A stretch of DNA of 64,000 nt, taken from Limisalsivibrio acetivorans (lineage in GTDB: Bacteria > Chrysiogenota > Deferribacteres > Deferribacterales > Geovibrionaceae). Below the pieces are notes generated by a model. It did not search any database and was not told where the DNA came from. It saw nothing but the letters and a program-made list of their open reading frames with translations. The position numbers and the translations under genes were made by a program. Below are positions 34,668 through 45,090 of the stretch, piece by piece; position 1 is the stretch's first letter, and each line of letters opens with the position of its first letter. The DNA lies in assembly GCF_000421105.1 (NCBI RefSeq), contig NZ_ATWF01000001.1, positions 716,930 to 780,929 on the forward strand. The letters run 5' to 3'.

Positions 34668-35549
34668 TCAGAATTCCTCGTAGAAATCGGGGTAATCCTC
34701 ATAGACACCTCTCTTCTTTGCGTCCTCAATGGCGGAATCGATCTGCGCCAGAAGCCGCTCACGATCACGGTCGAGGATCCCCTTGAGCATGAGAAAATTG
34801 GATACATGGTTGGAACGGAAAACGATGTTCGTGCCTCTGACGCCGTCCACAAACATTCTCGCCTCCTCCAGAAAGTCGCCTATGCGGGGAGTTTCGAGTG
34901 AGTCGAAGTAGTCTTTTTTGCGTCTGAGGAAAAGGGTGAGCAGGCTCGCATATTTCGGGTTAACCTCGTTCAGCCAAGCCGTTGTATCCCGCATATGCTC
35001 GGCGGATAGCTTCCTTCCGCCGCCTCCGAGGATTACCATTATGGAGAAATCGATCCCCTGCTCCTGTATCTCTTTTATGCGGGGCAGGATCTTACCCGCT
35101 TTCATCCCCTTGTTCATTAGTGCTAGCACCTCATCGTTGCCGCTTTCCAGACCGAAATACAGCAGACGCAGACCCTTATCCCGCAGGGTCTTCCACTCCT
35201 CCGGCTTCTTCTTCAGAAGAGCCTGCGGCCCGGCATAGGCACTGATCCGGCGGAGGTTCGGAAAGGTCTCATTCAGCTTATCAAGGATACGCACAAGGCC
35301 GTCGAAGTTATAGACAGCGCCGTCTCCGTCCGCAAGGAATACCCTGTGGATCCGCCCTCTGGCCGTTTCTGGTATCCCCTCTATCTCGGCGAAGACCTCA
35401 TCCACGGGCTTTTCACGAAAAGGTTTGTTGATATACATACCGCAGAAGGCACAGCCGTTGTAACTGCACCCTTCGGTTATCTGGAATATGAGGCTGTCCG
35501 CCTCGCTGGGGGGTCTGTACAGGGGCTGGGTATAGCTGGGAAGCGGCAT
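34668..35549 (-). CDS. Radical SAM protein (CX4CX2C type), unknown substrate
   Basis: This 293-residue enzyme binds a [4Fe-4S] cluster through TEGCSYNGCAFCGMY (four residues between the first two cysteines rather than three). Downstream are SAM-contacting elements GDGDGAVYNFDG-like LADGDG, YFGLESGND and VILGGGG. The CX4CX2C spacing with an HNxCxFC-like signature is shared by a broad group of radical SAM proteins without known reactions. Cytosolic. It overlaps the metF stop by one base. The neighbours (MetF, MqnB) do not define its role. Confidence 0.85.
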   Translation of the reverse strand: MPLPSYTQPLYRPPSEADSLIFQITEGCSYNGCAFCGMYINKPFREKPVDEVFAEIEGIPETARGRIHRVFLADGDGAVYNFDGLVRILDKLNETFPNLRRISAYAGPQALLKKKPEEWKTLRDKGLRLLYFGLESGNDEVLALMNKGMKAGKILPRIKEIQEQGIDFSIMVILGGGGRKLSAEHMRDTTAWLNEVNPKYASLLTLFLRRKKDYFDSLETPRIGDFLEEARMFVDGVRGTNIVFRSNHVSNFLMLKGILDRDRERLLAQIDSAIEDAKKRGVYEDYPDFYEEF

Positions 35550-36397
35550 CAGAACACCCTCCCCAGAACCTCCTCTGTGGCTCCGGAACGGTTAAGGGTA
35601 TAGAAATGAAGCCCCTCAACACCCTGCTCCCAAAGGTCGCTGGACTGCTTTGCGGCATAGTCCACACCAATCTCGAACATATCCTTCTCCTCCGCATTCT
35701 CCATCCTTTCGATGATATGCTTCGGAACCTCCACGCCGCACATTTGGGTGAAGCGCATAACCTGCTTTATGTTCGTTATGGGCATTATGCCTGCGATTAC
35801 GGGCATCTTTATACCGGCAGCTCTAACCCTTTCCATAAATCTGTAGAAGTAGTCGTTGGTGAAGAACAGCTGGGTTATGGCAAAATCCGCACCGAGGGAT
35901 TCCTTAAGCTTGAGGTGCTCTATCTCTTTGTCGATATCCCTTGTTTCTAGATGCCCCTCGGGATAGCAGGCAACGCCTATACAGAGATCCGCCTGTTCCT
36001 TGAGATATGGGATCAGATCCGATGCGTTTCTGAATACCTTGCTGCAAAGCTCCGGCGGAACATCAAGGGGTATGTCCCCTCTGAGAGCGAGGACGTTCTC
36101 GATGTCTATCTCACGAATCTGGCGGACTATACCGGCGATGCTCTCCCTTGTGGCGGCTATACAGGTGAGGTGCATCATAGCCTCAAGGCCGTAGTCTATG
36201 TGGGTGCTTCTCGTCCATTCAATGGTTTTATCCCGGGTTCCGCCACCTGCTCCATAGGTTACAGAGACGAAATCGGGATCGTATCCTTTAAGCTTTTCAA
36301 TGGTTTCAAAAAGAACCGATTCCCCCTCCTCTTTTTTGGGGGGGAAGAACTCGAAGGATACAGTTCTCTTCTTTTTTAGTATGTCTATAATCTTCAT
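35549..36397 (-). CDS. metF: 5,10-methylenetetrahydrofolate reductase
   Basis: This 282-residue FAD enzyme shows SFEFFPPKKEEGE, VSVTYGAGGGTRDKT, LRGDIP, ITQLFFTNDYFYRFMERVRA and PVIAGIMPITN, the MetF set. It makes 5-methyl-THF for methionine synthesis or one-carbon flow. GGGAG precedes the ATG. First gene of a three-gene run with the radical SAM and mqnB genes. Confidence 0.95.
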   Translation of the reverse strand: MKIIDILKKKRTVSFEFFPPKKEEGESVLFETIEKLKGYDPDFVSVTYGAGGGTRDKTIEWTRSTHIDYGLEAMMHLTCIAATRESIAGIVRQIREIDIENVLALRGDIPLDVPPELCSKVFRNASDLIPYLKEQADLCIGVACYPEGHLETRDIDKEIEHLKLKESLGADFAITQLFFTNDYFYRFMERVRAAGIKMPVIAGIMPITNIKQVMRFTQMCGVEVPKHIIERMENAEEKDMFEIGVDYAAKQSSDLWEQGVEGLHFYTLNRSGATEEVLGRVF

Positions 36398-36476
36398 AGC
36401 TTCTCCCGAATCATGTGGTGGATTATTACCCTAATAGCGATTGACTGCAACAGATAATTGTGGGATATATCCTTTG

Positions 36477-37064
36477 ATGACAGCCGAAAAGATATATAAA
36501 AGAATACTTACCGCCTTCATAGCATACGTTCTTCTGCTGAACACCCTCACCTTTCTGACCACCTTTAACCCGAAACAGCTTCTGAACCCCTTCCATATAA
36601 GAAACAGGACCATCAGTGTATATCATCTCACACGCCACGTCATACTGGTTTCGGGGATAGCCTTCCGTCCCATACCAAGGGAGGTTGTGAATGAAAAGGC
36701 TGTGAGACTCTCCGAGGAGTTCGGCATAGACCCGGAGCTTGTTAAGATAGTCATCGATGTTGAATCGGAGTACAACAAGTTTGCCATATCCAGAACCGGC
36801 GCCATGGGGCTTATGCAGTTAATGCCAGCCACCTTCAACGATATGAGTGACGGAGACCCCTTCCTCATGGAGGACAACCTGCGGGCAGGCATCAAATATC
36901 TCACCCAGCAGCTTGCACGCTTCCGTAATACGGAGCTGGCACTATCGGCATACAACGCCGGCCCGACTACGGTCACCTCCTTCGGCAACCGCATACCGGA
37001 CTACGGCGAAACACAGCACTACGTCAAAAAGATAATGGGGCGCTACCGCCCCAAAGGGAACTAG
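36477..37064 (+). CDS. Membrane-anchored lytic transglycosylase (SLT family)
   Basis: This 195-residue protein has an N-terminal hydrophobic segment (ILTAFIAYVLLLNTLTFL) that could be a signal anchor, then an SLT/goose-lysozyme-like domain: catalytic Glu in VIDVESEYNKFAIS, GAMGLMQLMPATF, NLRAGIKYL and ALSAYNAGP. It cleaves peptidoglycan glycan strands in the periplasm. Its last codons contain a hairpin that terminates the convergent gene, and its TAG stop shares CTAG with that gene's stop. Confidence 0.88.
   Translation: MTAEKIYKRILTAFIAYVLLLNTLTFLTTFNPKQLLNPFHIRNRTISVYHLTRHVILVSGIAFRPIPREVVNEKAVRLSEEFGIDPELVKIVIDVESEYNKFAISRTGAMGLMQLMPATFNDMSDGDPFLMEDNLRAGIKYLTQQLARFRNTELALSAYNAGPTTVTSFGNRIPDYGETQHYVKKIMGRYRPKGN
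37036..37053 (-). terminator. Terminator for the alcohol dehydrogenase transcript, inside the transglycosylase gene
   Basis: On the minus strand TGGGGCG, loop GTAG, CGCCCCA, then TTATCTTTTTG. The hairpin lies in the last ten codons of the convergent plus-strand gene. Confidence 0.75.
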
Positions 37065-38149
37065 CCCAGCCTCTCCAGAACGAAATCCTCATCCGCAGTG
37101 AAGGGGGTGAGCTTTGTGTTCGGCTTTGCCAAAGCGTATTTAACCATCTCCAGCTTCTCATCATCGCTCAACGTATTATCAAGGCTTTCAGCACCCAGCC
37201 TGTCCAGCCACTTCTGCATATCAAAACCATGCTTACTGAAAACAGCGGGAACAACACCAAACTTCTGAACGGACTTATCCGAAAGCATCTGCATGTATCC
37301 CTCAAGTAGCATGGCATTTGCCGTTCCATGGTGGATACCTTTCCGGTTGGTAAGGTAGTAGCCGAGGGCATGCAGGAGGGTGGTTCCCGTATGCAGTATC
37401 ACAACACCGGCAAGGGAGGATGCGTACATGAAGTTCATGAGCGCGTCATCGGAGGTCAGGTCGTCTGTGGATGCAAGGGTGCTTGCTATAAGCTCCATGG
37501 ATGTCATCGCAGCCATATCGCTGAAGGGGTTCGCCTTCGTTGAGATAAAGCCCTCCATGGCGTGGGTAAAGGCATCGAAGACCGTTGCGAGGAGAGTTTT
37601 TTCATCCAGCGTGCGGAGAAGGCCGGGATCCAGCACCGCCCATTTCGGGAACATCCCCTCCTTGCTGAAGTTGATCTTATCGAGCTTCTCCGTATCGGTA
37701 ATGATGGAGTATGCGTTCATCTCGCTACCCGTTCCGCATGTGGTGGGCACTGCAAGTACAGGGAGCGGAGGCTTGGGGAGCTCCTTTTTATAGTGCAGAT
37801 CGTAGAATCCCTCATGGTTTGTGGCAAAGGCGGCTATGGACTTAGCCGCATCGAGGGGGCTTCCGCCGCCGAAGGCGAGGATAACATCGCACTTCGATTC
37901 ACGCATGAACTTCCCCCCACGGATAATCGTATTGATGGAGGGATTTTCCTCCACCTGTGAGTAAAAGCTCAGGTTCTTGCTTCCTGAGAAGGTTTCCTCC
38001 AGGAAGCTACGAAAGCCGGTCTTCTCGATGGCTGTTTTACCGGAGACAACGCCGACGCTCTTATAGGGCTCAAGGATCCCCTTGATCTCCTCCATGGCGC
38101 CGAAGCCGAAATGCGCCTTTACCGGACTGCGAAATACAAAGCCTTCCAT
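37061..38149 (-). CDS. Iron-containing alcohol dehydrogenase
   Basis: This 362-residue group III alcohol dehydrogenase has the NAD-binding FGGGSPLDAAK, TTCGTGSEMN, and metal-ligand histidines in DAFTHAMEGF, LLHALGYYL and GIHHGTANAML. It reduces or oxidises an alcohol/aldehyde pair with NAD(P)H; the substrate is not predictable. It follows the aminopeptidase gene by 2 bases and ends convergently with the transglycosylase gene. Confidence 0.92.
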   Translation of the reverse strand: MEGFVFRSPVKAHFGFGAMEEIKGILEPYKSVGVVSGKTAIEKTGFRSFLEETFSGSKNLSFYSQVEENPSINTIIRGGKFMRESKCDVILAFGGGSPLDAAKSIAAFATNHEGFYDLHYKKELPKPPLPVLAVPTTCGTGSEMNAYSIITDTEKLDKINFSKEGMFPKWAVLDPGLLRTLDEKTLLATVFDAFTHAMEGFISTKANPFSDMAAMTSMELIASTLASTDDLTSDDALMNFMYASSLAGVVILHTGTTLLHALGYYLTNRKGIHHGTANAMLLEGYMQMLSDKSVQKFGVVPAVFSKHGFDMQKWLDRLGAESLDNTLSDDEKLEMVKYALAKPNTKLTPFTADEDFVLERLG

Positions 38150-38151
38150 AC

Positions 38152-39249
38152 CTACACCCCTTTGAAATAACCGTTTTCGTACACAAGCTCACCGTCAACG
38201 TACGCCTTGCCGTTCTTCATATCCTTTATCATATCCCAGTGGATGCCCGACTTGTTCTTTCCGCCGGCTTCGGGATAGGATGCACCCACGGCCATGTGGA
38301 TACTGCGCCCTATCTTCTCATCGAAGAGTATATTCTTGGTTGCCTTTGTTATCGTCTCATTCAGGCCGAAGGCGACCTCGCCGATCAGTTTCGAGCCCTC
38401 ATCGGTTTCAAGTATCGATTTCAGGAATGCCTCACCCTTCTGCGCCGAGGCCTCAACAATCCTACCCTTTTCAATTTTGAGGCTGATTCCCCCAGCCTCC
38501 ACACCAAGATAGGATGTGGGCACATCGAAGAATATCTCGCCGTCAACTCCATCCTCTACGGGGCTGGTGAAGACCTCGCCGTCGGGCATGTTGTGGTGGC
38601 CGTTGCAGTTTATCCATTTACGCCCCTCCACGTTGAAGGTTATATCCGTCCTGTCCCCCACAATGCGGACCTCTTTGCTTCCGTCAAGGATGCCGATAAC
38701 CTTCTTCTGATACGCATCCACCTCCTGCCATGCGGCAACGGGGTCATCCATGTGGAGCTTGCAAGCCCTGAAAACGAATTCAGCGTATTCATCCAGAGAC
38801 ATCTCCGCATCCTGCGCCATTGCGGCTGTGGGATAGGGGCATAGCGACCAGCGGAATTCACCCTTCGATTCACGCTCCATCATGATATCACGAACCTTGC
38901 GCATCGATTTGCTGTAGGTTGTAACCTTCTGTTTATCCGCATTGGTGAGCTCTTTGGTGTTTGCTGTGGCATCAATGAATACGGATGCCGTTACATTCTC
39001 CGCATCCGCCATTACGCTGTGGGGGATGAATTCGAGCTGCTCCTTCTCGGCAAATTTGAAGAAGCTCGCCTGCTGACCCTTAAAGGCCATGCGCAGAACA
39101 GGCTTAACTCCGAGTTGCAAAGCCTTCTCGAATAACGCCTTAACAAGGGGCTCCGAGCAGGACTCAGCACGTATGAGGAGTATATCCCCCTTCGTAAGGT
39201 TAAGGCTGTATCCGCATATGAGTTCCGCCATCTTCTTTTCTAACTGCAT
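38152..39249 (-). CDS. M29-family metallo-aminopeptidase
   Basis: This 365-residue protein resembles AmpS/PepS-type (peptidase family M29) aminopeptidases: the N-terminal GYSLNLTKGDILLIRAE element, and metal-site regions in VFTSPVEDGVDGEIFFD, GEVAFGLNE, GRSIHMAVGASYP and KSGIHWDMIKDM. It removes N-terminal residues from peptides in the cytosol using two metal ions. GGAG precedes the ATG. Cotranscribed with the downstream alcohol dehydrogenase. Confidence 0.9.
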   Translation of the reverse strand: MQLEKKMAELICGYSLNLTKGDILLIRAESCSEPLVKALFEKALQLGVKPVLRMAFKGQQASFFKFAEKEQLEFIPHSVMADAENVTASVFIDATANTKELTNADKQKVTTYSKSMRKVRDIMMERESKGEFRWSLCPYPTAAMAQDAEMSLDEYAEFVFRACKLHMDDPVAAWQEVDAYQKKVIGILDGSKEVRIVGDRTDITFNVEGRKWINCNGHHNMPDGEVFTSPVEDGVDGEIFFDVPTSYLGVEAGGISLKIEKGRIVEASAQKGEAFLKSILETDEGSKLIGEVAFGLNETITKATKNILFDEKIGRSIHMAVGASYPEAGGKNKSGIHWDMIKDMKNGKAYVDGELVYENGYFKGV

Positions 39250-39274
39250 AAATCGATCTCCTTATAACGAACAA

Positions 39275-39296
39275 GGGGAAGCCCGAAGACTTCCCC
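39275..39296 (-). terminator. Probable enolase terminator
   Basis: GGGGAAG, loop of eight, CTTCCCC; on the minus strand it is followed by TTGTTCG, a weak T-run. It separates enolase from the aminopeptidase gene. Confidence 0.6.
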
Positions 39297-39325
39297 CATG
39301 ATAATATTTGTTAGTTTGTAATCAG

Positions 39326-40627
<1,302 letters not shown>

Positions 40628-40726
40628 TTATCTTGTTGTTTTTTGATCGCAAACACCCAAGTATATATTGAAAAATCTATAAAATACAATATCATTTGTT
40701 GACGCAAGAATTGACCAAGAGGTTAT

Positions 40727-42019
40727 ATGTACGAGATACCGAATCTCCTGTTTGCTGACAGACAGGGAAATATATACGATCACCCCACGCTTAAGATGAC
40801 CGTACGGAGTGAAAACTTCAACTTCGTACCCTATGAAACCGAACTTATAGAACTGCCGGAGCATTCGAAGCTGTTCTTTGTTCCCGAAACACACCCCATC
40901 GCATACAACGAAGAGACCTCCAATATGGAGACCTTCACAGGGGGGAGTGCGGTTAGCGCATTCCTTGCCCCGGGATATCTGAGGCTTTTCCTCCCGGCGA
41001 TGGAGAAGCAGAATGAAACCCTTCTCCCCCTCTTCGCCTATACAGCTGTGGGCTGGCTGAACGGCAAGTTTGTTGTACCCGCAATAAAGATCGACGATGA
41101 CAGCCGGTGGAACCCCGGGCTTTATGACTTCACGGATAATTTCGCACCAAAGGTGCACGCCGTCCTGGAGAAATACCCCAAGAACAGGCTGTATAAACAG
41201 CTCGCCAAATGTGCCCTTGAGTATCACTGCACGGCGGCAAAGAACGTTTTTGAGGGTAGATGGGAGTGCCCCCTCCCCGTGGCACCAAGCTGTAACAGCC
41301 GCTGTATAGGGTGTATATCCCAACAGCCCGCAGAATGCTGCCCCGCACCCCAGTCACGCCTCGATTTCGTACCTTCGGCAAGGGAGATAATCGAGATTGC
41401 GCTGAACCACCATGAAACAGCGGGGAATGCTGTGGTGAGCTTCGGTCAGGGGTGCGAAGGTGACCCCATTACGGAGGCGGAAACAGCGGCCAAGGCCATA
41501 CGTGTAATCAAAAAGAAGGCCCCCGGCCTTACCGTTAACTTCAACTCCAACTGTAGTAATCCGGAGAAGATGAAGATGATCCTGGATGCCGGAGCGGACA
41601 GCATTCGAGTAAGCATGAACTCCGCCGTCCACTCTACCTATGAGTCATACTACAACCCGGTGAACTACGAGTTTGATGATGTGCTTAAGAGTATCGAGCT
41701 GGCAAACAGGTACAACGCCTATGTATCACTGAACCTACTCACCATACCGGGGGTGAACGACCGTGAGGGGGAGATAAACACCCTTATGGATTTCCTCGAT
41801 GCGTACAGCATTGATCTTATCCAGATGCGCAACCTAAACATAGATCCGGACTTCCTTTTTTCTAAGCTAAAGTTTAAAACTGAGGAAATTCTCGGTTTAA
41901 AAAACATGCTCAAGCTGATAAAAAGAAAGTATAAGAATATAAAGTTCGGGTACTTCAACAGAACCAGAGAGGATTTCCACAAGGACTTCGGCTATCCCGA
42001 CCTTAAGAAAAGGGGATAA
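40727..42019 (+). CDS. Radical SAM protein (CX3CX2C), unknown function
   Basis: This 430-residue protein has a 175-residue N-terminal extension without recognised motifs, then the cluster site APSCNSRCIGCISQQP followed by VSFGQGCEGDP (the GGE-like element), NFNSNCSNPEKM, DSIRVSMNSA and LLTIPGVND. The AAC-like C-terminal pattern is that of SPASM-less radical SAM proteins. Extra cysteines (AECCPAP) lie just after the cluster motif. AGAGG precedes the ATG. Transcribed with the outer-membrane protein and nadB genes, with 40 bases between. Confidence 0.85.
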   Translation: MYEIPNLLFADRQGNIYDHPTLKMTVRSENFNFVPYETELIELPEHSKLFFVPETHPIAYNEETSNMETFTGGSAVSAFLAPGYLRLFLPAMEKQNETLLPLFAYTAVGWLNGKFVVPAIKIDDDSRWNPGLYDFTDNFAPKVHAVLEKYPKNRLYKQLAKCALEYHCTAAKNVFEGRWECPLPVAPSCNSRCIGCISQQPAECCPAPQSRLDFVPSAREIIEIALNHHETAGNAVVSFGQGCEGDPITEAETAAKAIRVIKKKAPGLTVNFNSNCSNPEKMKMILDAGADSIRVSMNSAVHSTYESYYNPVNYEFDDVLKSIELANRYNAYVSLNLLTIPGVNDREGEINTLMDFLDAYSIDLIQMRNLNIDPDFLFSKLKFKTEEILGLKNMLKLIKRKYKNIKFGYFNRTREDFHKDFGYPDLKKRG

Positions 42020-42058
42020 GAGCCCTTCGGCCATCCTTTCGCAAACAGGAGAAAGACA

Positions 42059-42781
42059 ATGAAGAAGCTTCTCGTTCTGCTATTAACGTTCGCATGTTTC
42101 ACGGCGGCTTCGGCCGAGGATATTGAGCTTCAGGCGGCCATGGATCAGGAGGACTTCGAAAACCTCACCAGACACATCGGCTCCATGATAACCTTCGACC
42201 CCAACGCTCCGGCGGATCCCCTCGGTACTATCGGCTTCGACGTTAACGTCGAAACCACGCTGAACATCGTCGATGATGACGCCGATCATTGGGTGAACGC
42301 AACCGACGGCGGCGATGCCTCCCAGAGCATCCTCACCTACAGGCTCCATGTACGCAAGGGTCTGCCCGGCAAGTTTGACATAGGTGCAATGTACTCCAAG
42401 GCAGTCAACTCCAACTTCCAGACCATCGGCGTATCACTTCAGTATGCTATCCTAGAGGGAACCGTTGCAACACCCGCCCTTTCCGTTCGCGGTACATACT
42501 CCCAGCTCATGGGTAACGACGACCTCAGCGCATACAACGGCTCTGTGGGAGCATTCATAAGCAAAGGATTCCTCATGCTTAAGCCTTACGGCGGTGTGAG
42601 CGCAGGTCTTACACACATGAGCGAGGATTCGGACAAAGTGGACCTCGATTCTGCAAGCGAGGTTACATATAAGGGAATCGTCGGTCTTCAGGTCGTGCCC
42701 TTCCCCTTCCTCCGCATCAACGCAGAGGCTGGTTTCAGCGACATAACACAGTTCAGCTTAAAGGCAGGTTTCCGTTTCTGA
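42059..42781 (+). CDS. Outer-membrane beta-barrel protein, hypothetical
   Basis: This 240-residue protein has a signal peptide (KKLLVLLLTFACFTAASA), an acidic N-terminal region, then alternating beta strands (YRLHVRKGLPGKFDIGAMYSK; SVGAFISKGFLMLKPYGGVS) and a C-terminal strand ending FSLKAGFRF, the terminal Phe signature for BAM insertion. Length suggests a small eight-to-ten-strand barrel. No specific family is recognised. GGAG precedes the ATG. The TGATG overlap with nadB shows operon structure without an obvious functional link. Confidence 0.8.
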   Translation: MKKLLVLLLTFACFTAASAEDIELQAAMDQEDFENLTRHIGSMITFDPNAPADPLGTIGFDVNVETTLNIVDDDADHWVNATDGGDASQSILTYRLHVRKGLPGKFDIGAMYSKAVNSNFQTIGVSLQYAILEGTVATPALSVRGTYSQLMGNDDLSAYNGSVGAFISKGFLMLKPYGGVSAGLTHMSEDSDKVDLDSASEVTYKGIVGLQVVPFPFLRINAEAGFSDITQFSLKAGFRF

Positions 42782-44340
42782 TGCAGCATAAAAAATTCGA
42801 TTATATAGTTCTCGGCAGCGGCGTTGCCGGTCTGAGGGCGGCTATTGAACTGGCCGCCCACGGCGACGTCGCAGTCATAACAAAGTGCTTTCTCGGTGAA
42901 AGCAGTTCGGAGTACGCCCAAGGGGGCGTTGCCGTTGTTCTCAACGATGATGACGACATCTTCCTTCACATAGACGACACACTCAAGGCGGGTGACGGCC
43001 TGTGCGATCGTGATGCCGTTCTTACCCTCGTGGAAGAGGGTCCCAGATATATCAGGGAACTCATCGCATGGGGCGCCCAGTTCGATATGCATGGCGGTAA
43101 TCTCTCCTTCACCAGAGAAGCGGCCCACTCCGTTAACCGGATCATACATGCCCAAGGGGATGCAACGGGGCATGAGATAGTCCGCTCGCTCAAGGAGCAT
43201 GCTGGCAAGTTCCTCAACATCTACCGTGTGGAGTACATGTACGCCATTGACTTCCTCGTTGAGGACGGAAGGGTTACGGGTGTTCTCACCGTGGATGAGA
43301 AGACGGGTGAGCAGTTCGCTTACTACTCCAAGGCCGTCGTGGTCGCCACTGGAGGAGCTGGCAGACTGTTCAACAGAACCACCAACCCCGAGGTTGCCAC
43401 AGGGGACGGTGCGGCTATGGCCTTCAGGGCCTACGCAGAACTCGAGGATATGGAGTTCTACCAGTTTCATCCCACAGCCCTGCACTTCCCCGGCGCTCCC
43501 GCATTCCTCCTTAGCGAAAGCATGCGTGGAGAGGGGGCATACCTCAAGAACCAGAATAATGAACGATTCTGCACCAAATACCATGAAGACGGCGAGCTTG
43601 CACCCCGAGATGTGGTGAGCCGTTCCATATTCTTTGAGATGCAGGAGCTTAATACCGATCACATGTACCTGGATCTAACCCATCTCGACAAGGACTTTGT
43701 CAAGAACCGCTTCCCGAAGATACACTCCACCTGCCTTGAATACGGCATAGACATAACGCTCGACCTTATCCCAGTTAGTCCGGCCGCACACTACTACATG
43801 GGTGGAATCAAGACCGATACCGAAGGCAGAACAGCTCTCAAAGGGCTCTACGCCTGCGGCGAAGCGGCCTGCACCGGTGTTCACGGTGCAAACAGGCTCG
43901 CTAGCAACTCGCTCCTCGAAGGTGTCGTATACGGCGGAAGAAGTGCCAAGGCAGCTGTGCGTGAATGCAACGGTTTTGACATACTAGAGACAGAGCCGGA
44001 GGATAGACCCCTCATTAAAGAGGAGGACTACACAAAGGCACTCAGGGATATACAGAACACCATGTGGCTCTATGTAAGTGTCTCACGCAACGAAGAGGGG
44101 CTGAAAAAGGCGATAGACTTCCTTGAAAACTACCTTGTCCACTTCGAAGGGAAACGTCCTGCGGACAGAAAGACAGCGGAGTTGCGCAACCTCGCCGAAG
44201 TGGGGCTTATGATGGCAAAGGCCGCACTCGCAAGACCCGGAAGCAGAGGCGGACACTACAGGGATGACCTCCCCGAACGGATGAGTGAGAATACACACAT
44301 ATACTTCAGCGATGCCGAATATAATCCCCGTATCCGATAA
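42781..44340 (+). CDS. nadB: L-aspartate oxidase
   Basis: This 519-residue flavoprotein has FAD motif VLGSGVAGLRAAIELA, SSEYAQGGVAVVL, GGAGRLFNRTTNPEVATGDG, EFYQFHPTALHFP, YYMGGIKTDTEGRT and GVHGANRLASNSLLEG. It oxidises aspartate to iminoaspartate for NAD synthesis, passing electrons to fumarate or oxygen. NadA and NadC are not in the window. Its last 29 bases overlap the next gene. Confidence 0.96.
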   Translation: MQHKKFDYIVLGSGVAGLRAAIELAAHGDVAVITKCFLGESSSEYAQGGVAVVLNDDDDIFLHIDDTLKAGDGLCDRDAVLTLVEEGPRYIRELIAWGAQFDMHGGNLSFTREAAHSVNRIIHAQGDATGHEIVRSLKEHAGKFLNIYRVEYMYAIDFLVEDGRVTGVLTVDEKTGEQFAYYSKAVVVATGGAGRLFNRTTNPEVATGDGAAMAFRAYAELEDMEFYQFHPTALHFPGAPAFLLSESMRGEGAYLKNQNNERFCTKYHEDGELAPRDVVSRSIFFEMQELNTDHMYLDLTHLDKDFVKNRFPKIHSTCLEYGIDITLDLIPVSPAAHYYMGGIKTDTEGRTALKGLYACGEAACTGVHGANRLASNSLLEGVVYGGRSAKAAVRECNGFDILETEPEDRPLIKEEDYTKALRDIQNTMWLYVSVSRNEEGLKKAIDFLENYLVHFEGKRPADRKTAELRNLAEVGLMMAKAALARPGSRGGHYRDDLPERMSENTHIYFSDAEYNPRIR

Positions 44341-44998
44341 CAGGGTCGAGGTGCTTACGGGGGATGGCTCCCTCTCGTACTACAGCAAAGAGTACAAACA
44401 GTCCTACCACGCCCGCAGTATCGGTGCATACACCGAGAGCCTTCATAAATACGTTGTCACAACGGATATAGTCAGCAGGTTGAAGACCGGAAATGTGCGT
44501 CTGCTCGATATATGCCTCGGTCTGGGTGCTAATCTGGCGGTAACCTTAGAAGAGTGCGAAAAGGCTGGCGCTAAAGGCTCCCTTGAGATAACAAGCGTGG
44601 AGAAGGACCCTTCGCTGGTTCAACTGATCCTCGATAATAAAGGTTTCTGGCCGCTCAGGGGGTATTCCCTGCTCCGTGAGCTTCTCATGGAAGGAAGGGT
44701 GCGCAACTACGGTCTTGATGTGGCTGTGGGTGATGCGGTGAACACCTTTAAGAGGCTAAAACCGCCATTTGATATCGTATACTTCGATCCGTTCAGCAAA
44801 AGGATGAACCCCGAGATGTGGACGCCGGAGGTGTTCGGCGATATGTACAGACTGCTTGGGGATAAGGGTATGCTTGTAACCTATTCCAGCGGAAAAGGTG
44901 TAAGAAGAGACCTTCAGGAGGCGGGGTTTGCCGTCTCAGACATACCCCGCCTGCCTAACGGTTTTCAGTCAGGAACTGTGGCTATAAAACCTGATTGA
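44312..44998 (+). CDS. MnmD/MnmC1-like tRNA methyltransferase (DUF752)
   Basis: This 228-residue Rossmann methyltransferase has the SAM motif DICLGLGANLAVTLEE, an acidic strand-2 region and the DUF752 block YFDPFSKRMNPEMWTPEVF plus LVTYSSGKGVRRDLQEAGF. In MnmC the corresponding domain methylates nm5(s2)U34 of tRNA wobble bases; stand-alone MnmD performs the same step. The start is uncertain: ATG 44312 or GTG 44285; both overlap nadB. Confidence 0.8.
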   Translation: MPNIIPVSDNRVEVLTGDGSLSYYSKEYKQSYHARSIGAYTESLHKYVVTTDIVSRLKTGNVRLLDICLGLGANLAVTLEECEKAGAKGSLEITSVEKDPSLVQLILDNKGFWPLRGYSLLRELLMEGRVRNYGLDVAVGDAVNTFKRLKPPFDIVYFDPFSKRMNPEMWTPEVFGDMYRLLGDKGMLVTYSSGKGVRRDLQEAGFAVSDIPRLPNGFQSGTVAIKPD

Positions 44999-45009
44999 CT
45001 TAATGGGTT

Positions 45010-45090
45010 CTATTTATTGCCTTTTACGTAAACTAGTGTCCAGTATCCGGCAAAAACACTTAAACATATTATTCCGAGTGCAGTGTGCAT
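45010..45090 (-). CDS. Small membrane peptide, 26 aa
   Basis: MHTALGIICLSVFAGYWTLV followed by YVKGNK, with GGGAGG seven bases before the ATG. It has one hydrophobic helix and a basic C-terminus. It lies antisense-oriented in the gap after the MnmD gene. No family is recognised; the ribosome site is as good as those of the annotated genes nearby. A short hairpin (CGGC-CCCGA-GCCG) lies upstream in the leader. Confidence 0.5.
   Translation of the reverse strand: MHTALGIICLSVFAGYWTLVYVKGNK

Noticed and set aside
34668-35549. HemN-type coproporphyrinogen dehydrogenase
   Set aside because: The cluster motif has CX4CX2C spacing and HemN-specific motifs are absent, so only a generic radical SAM call is supported.
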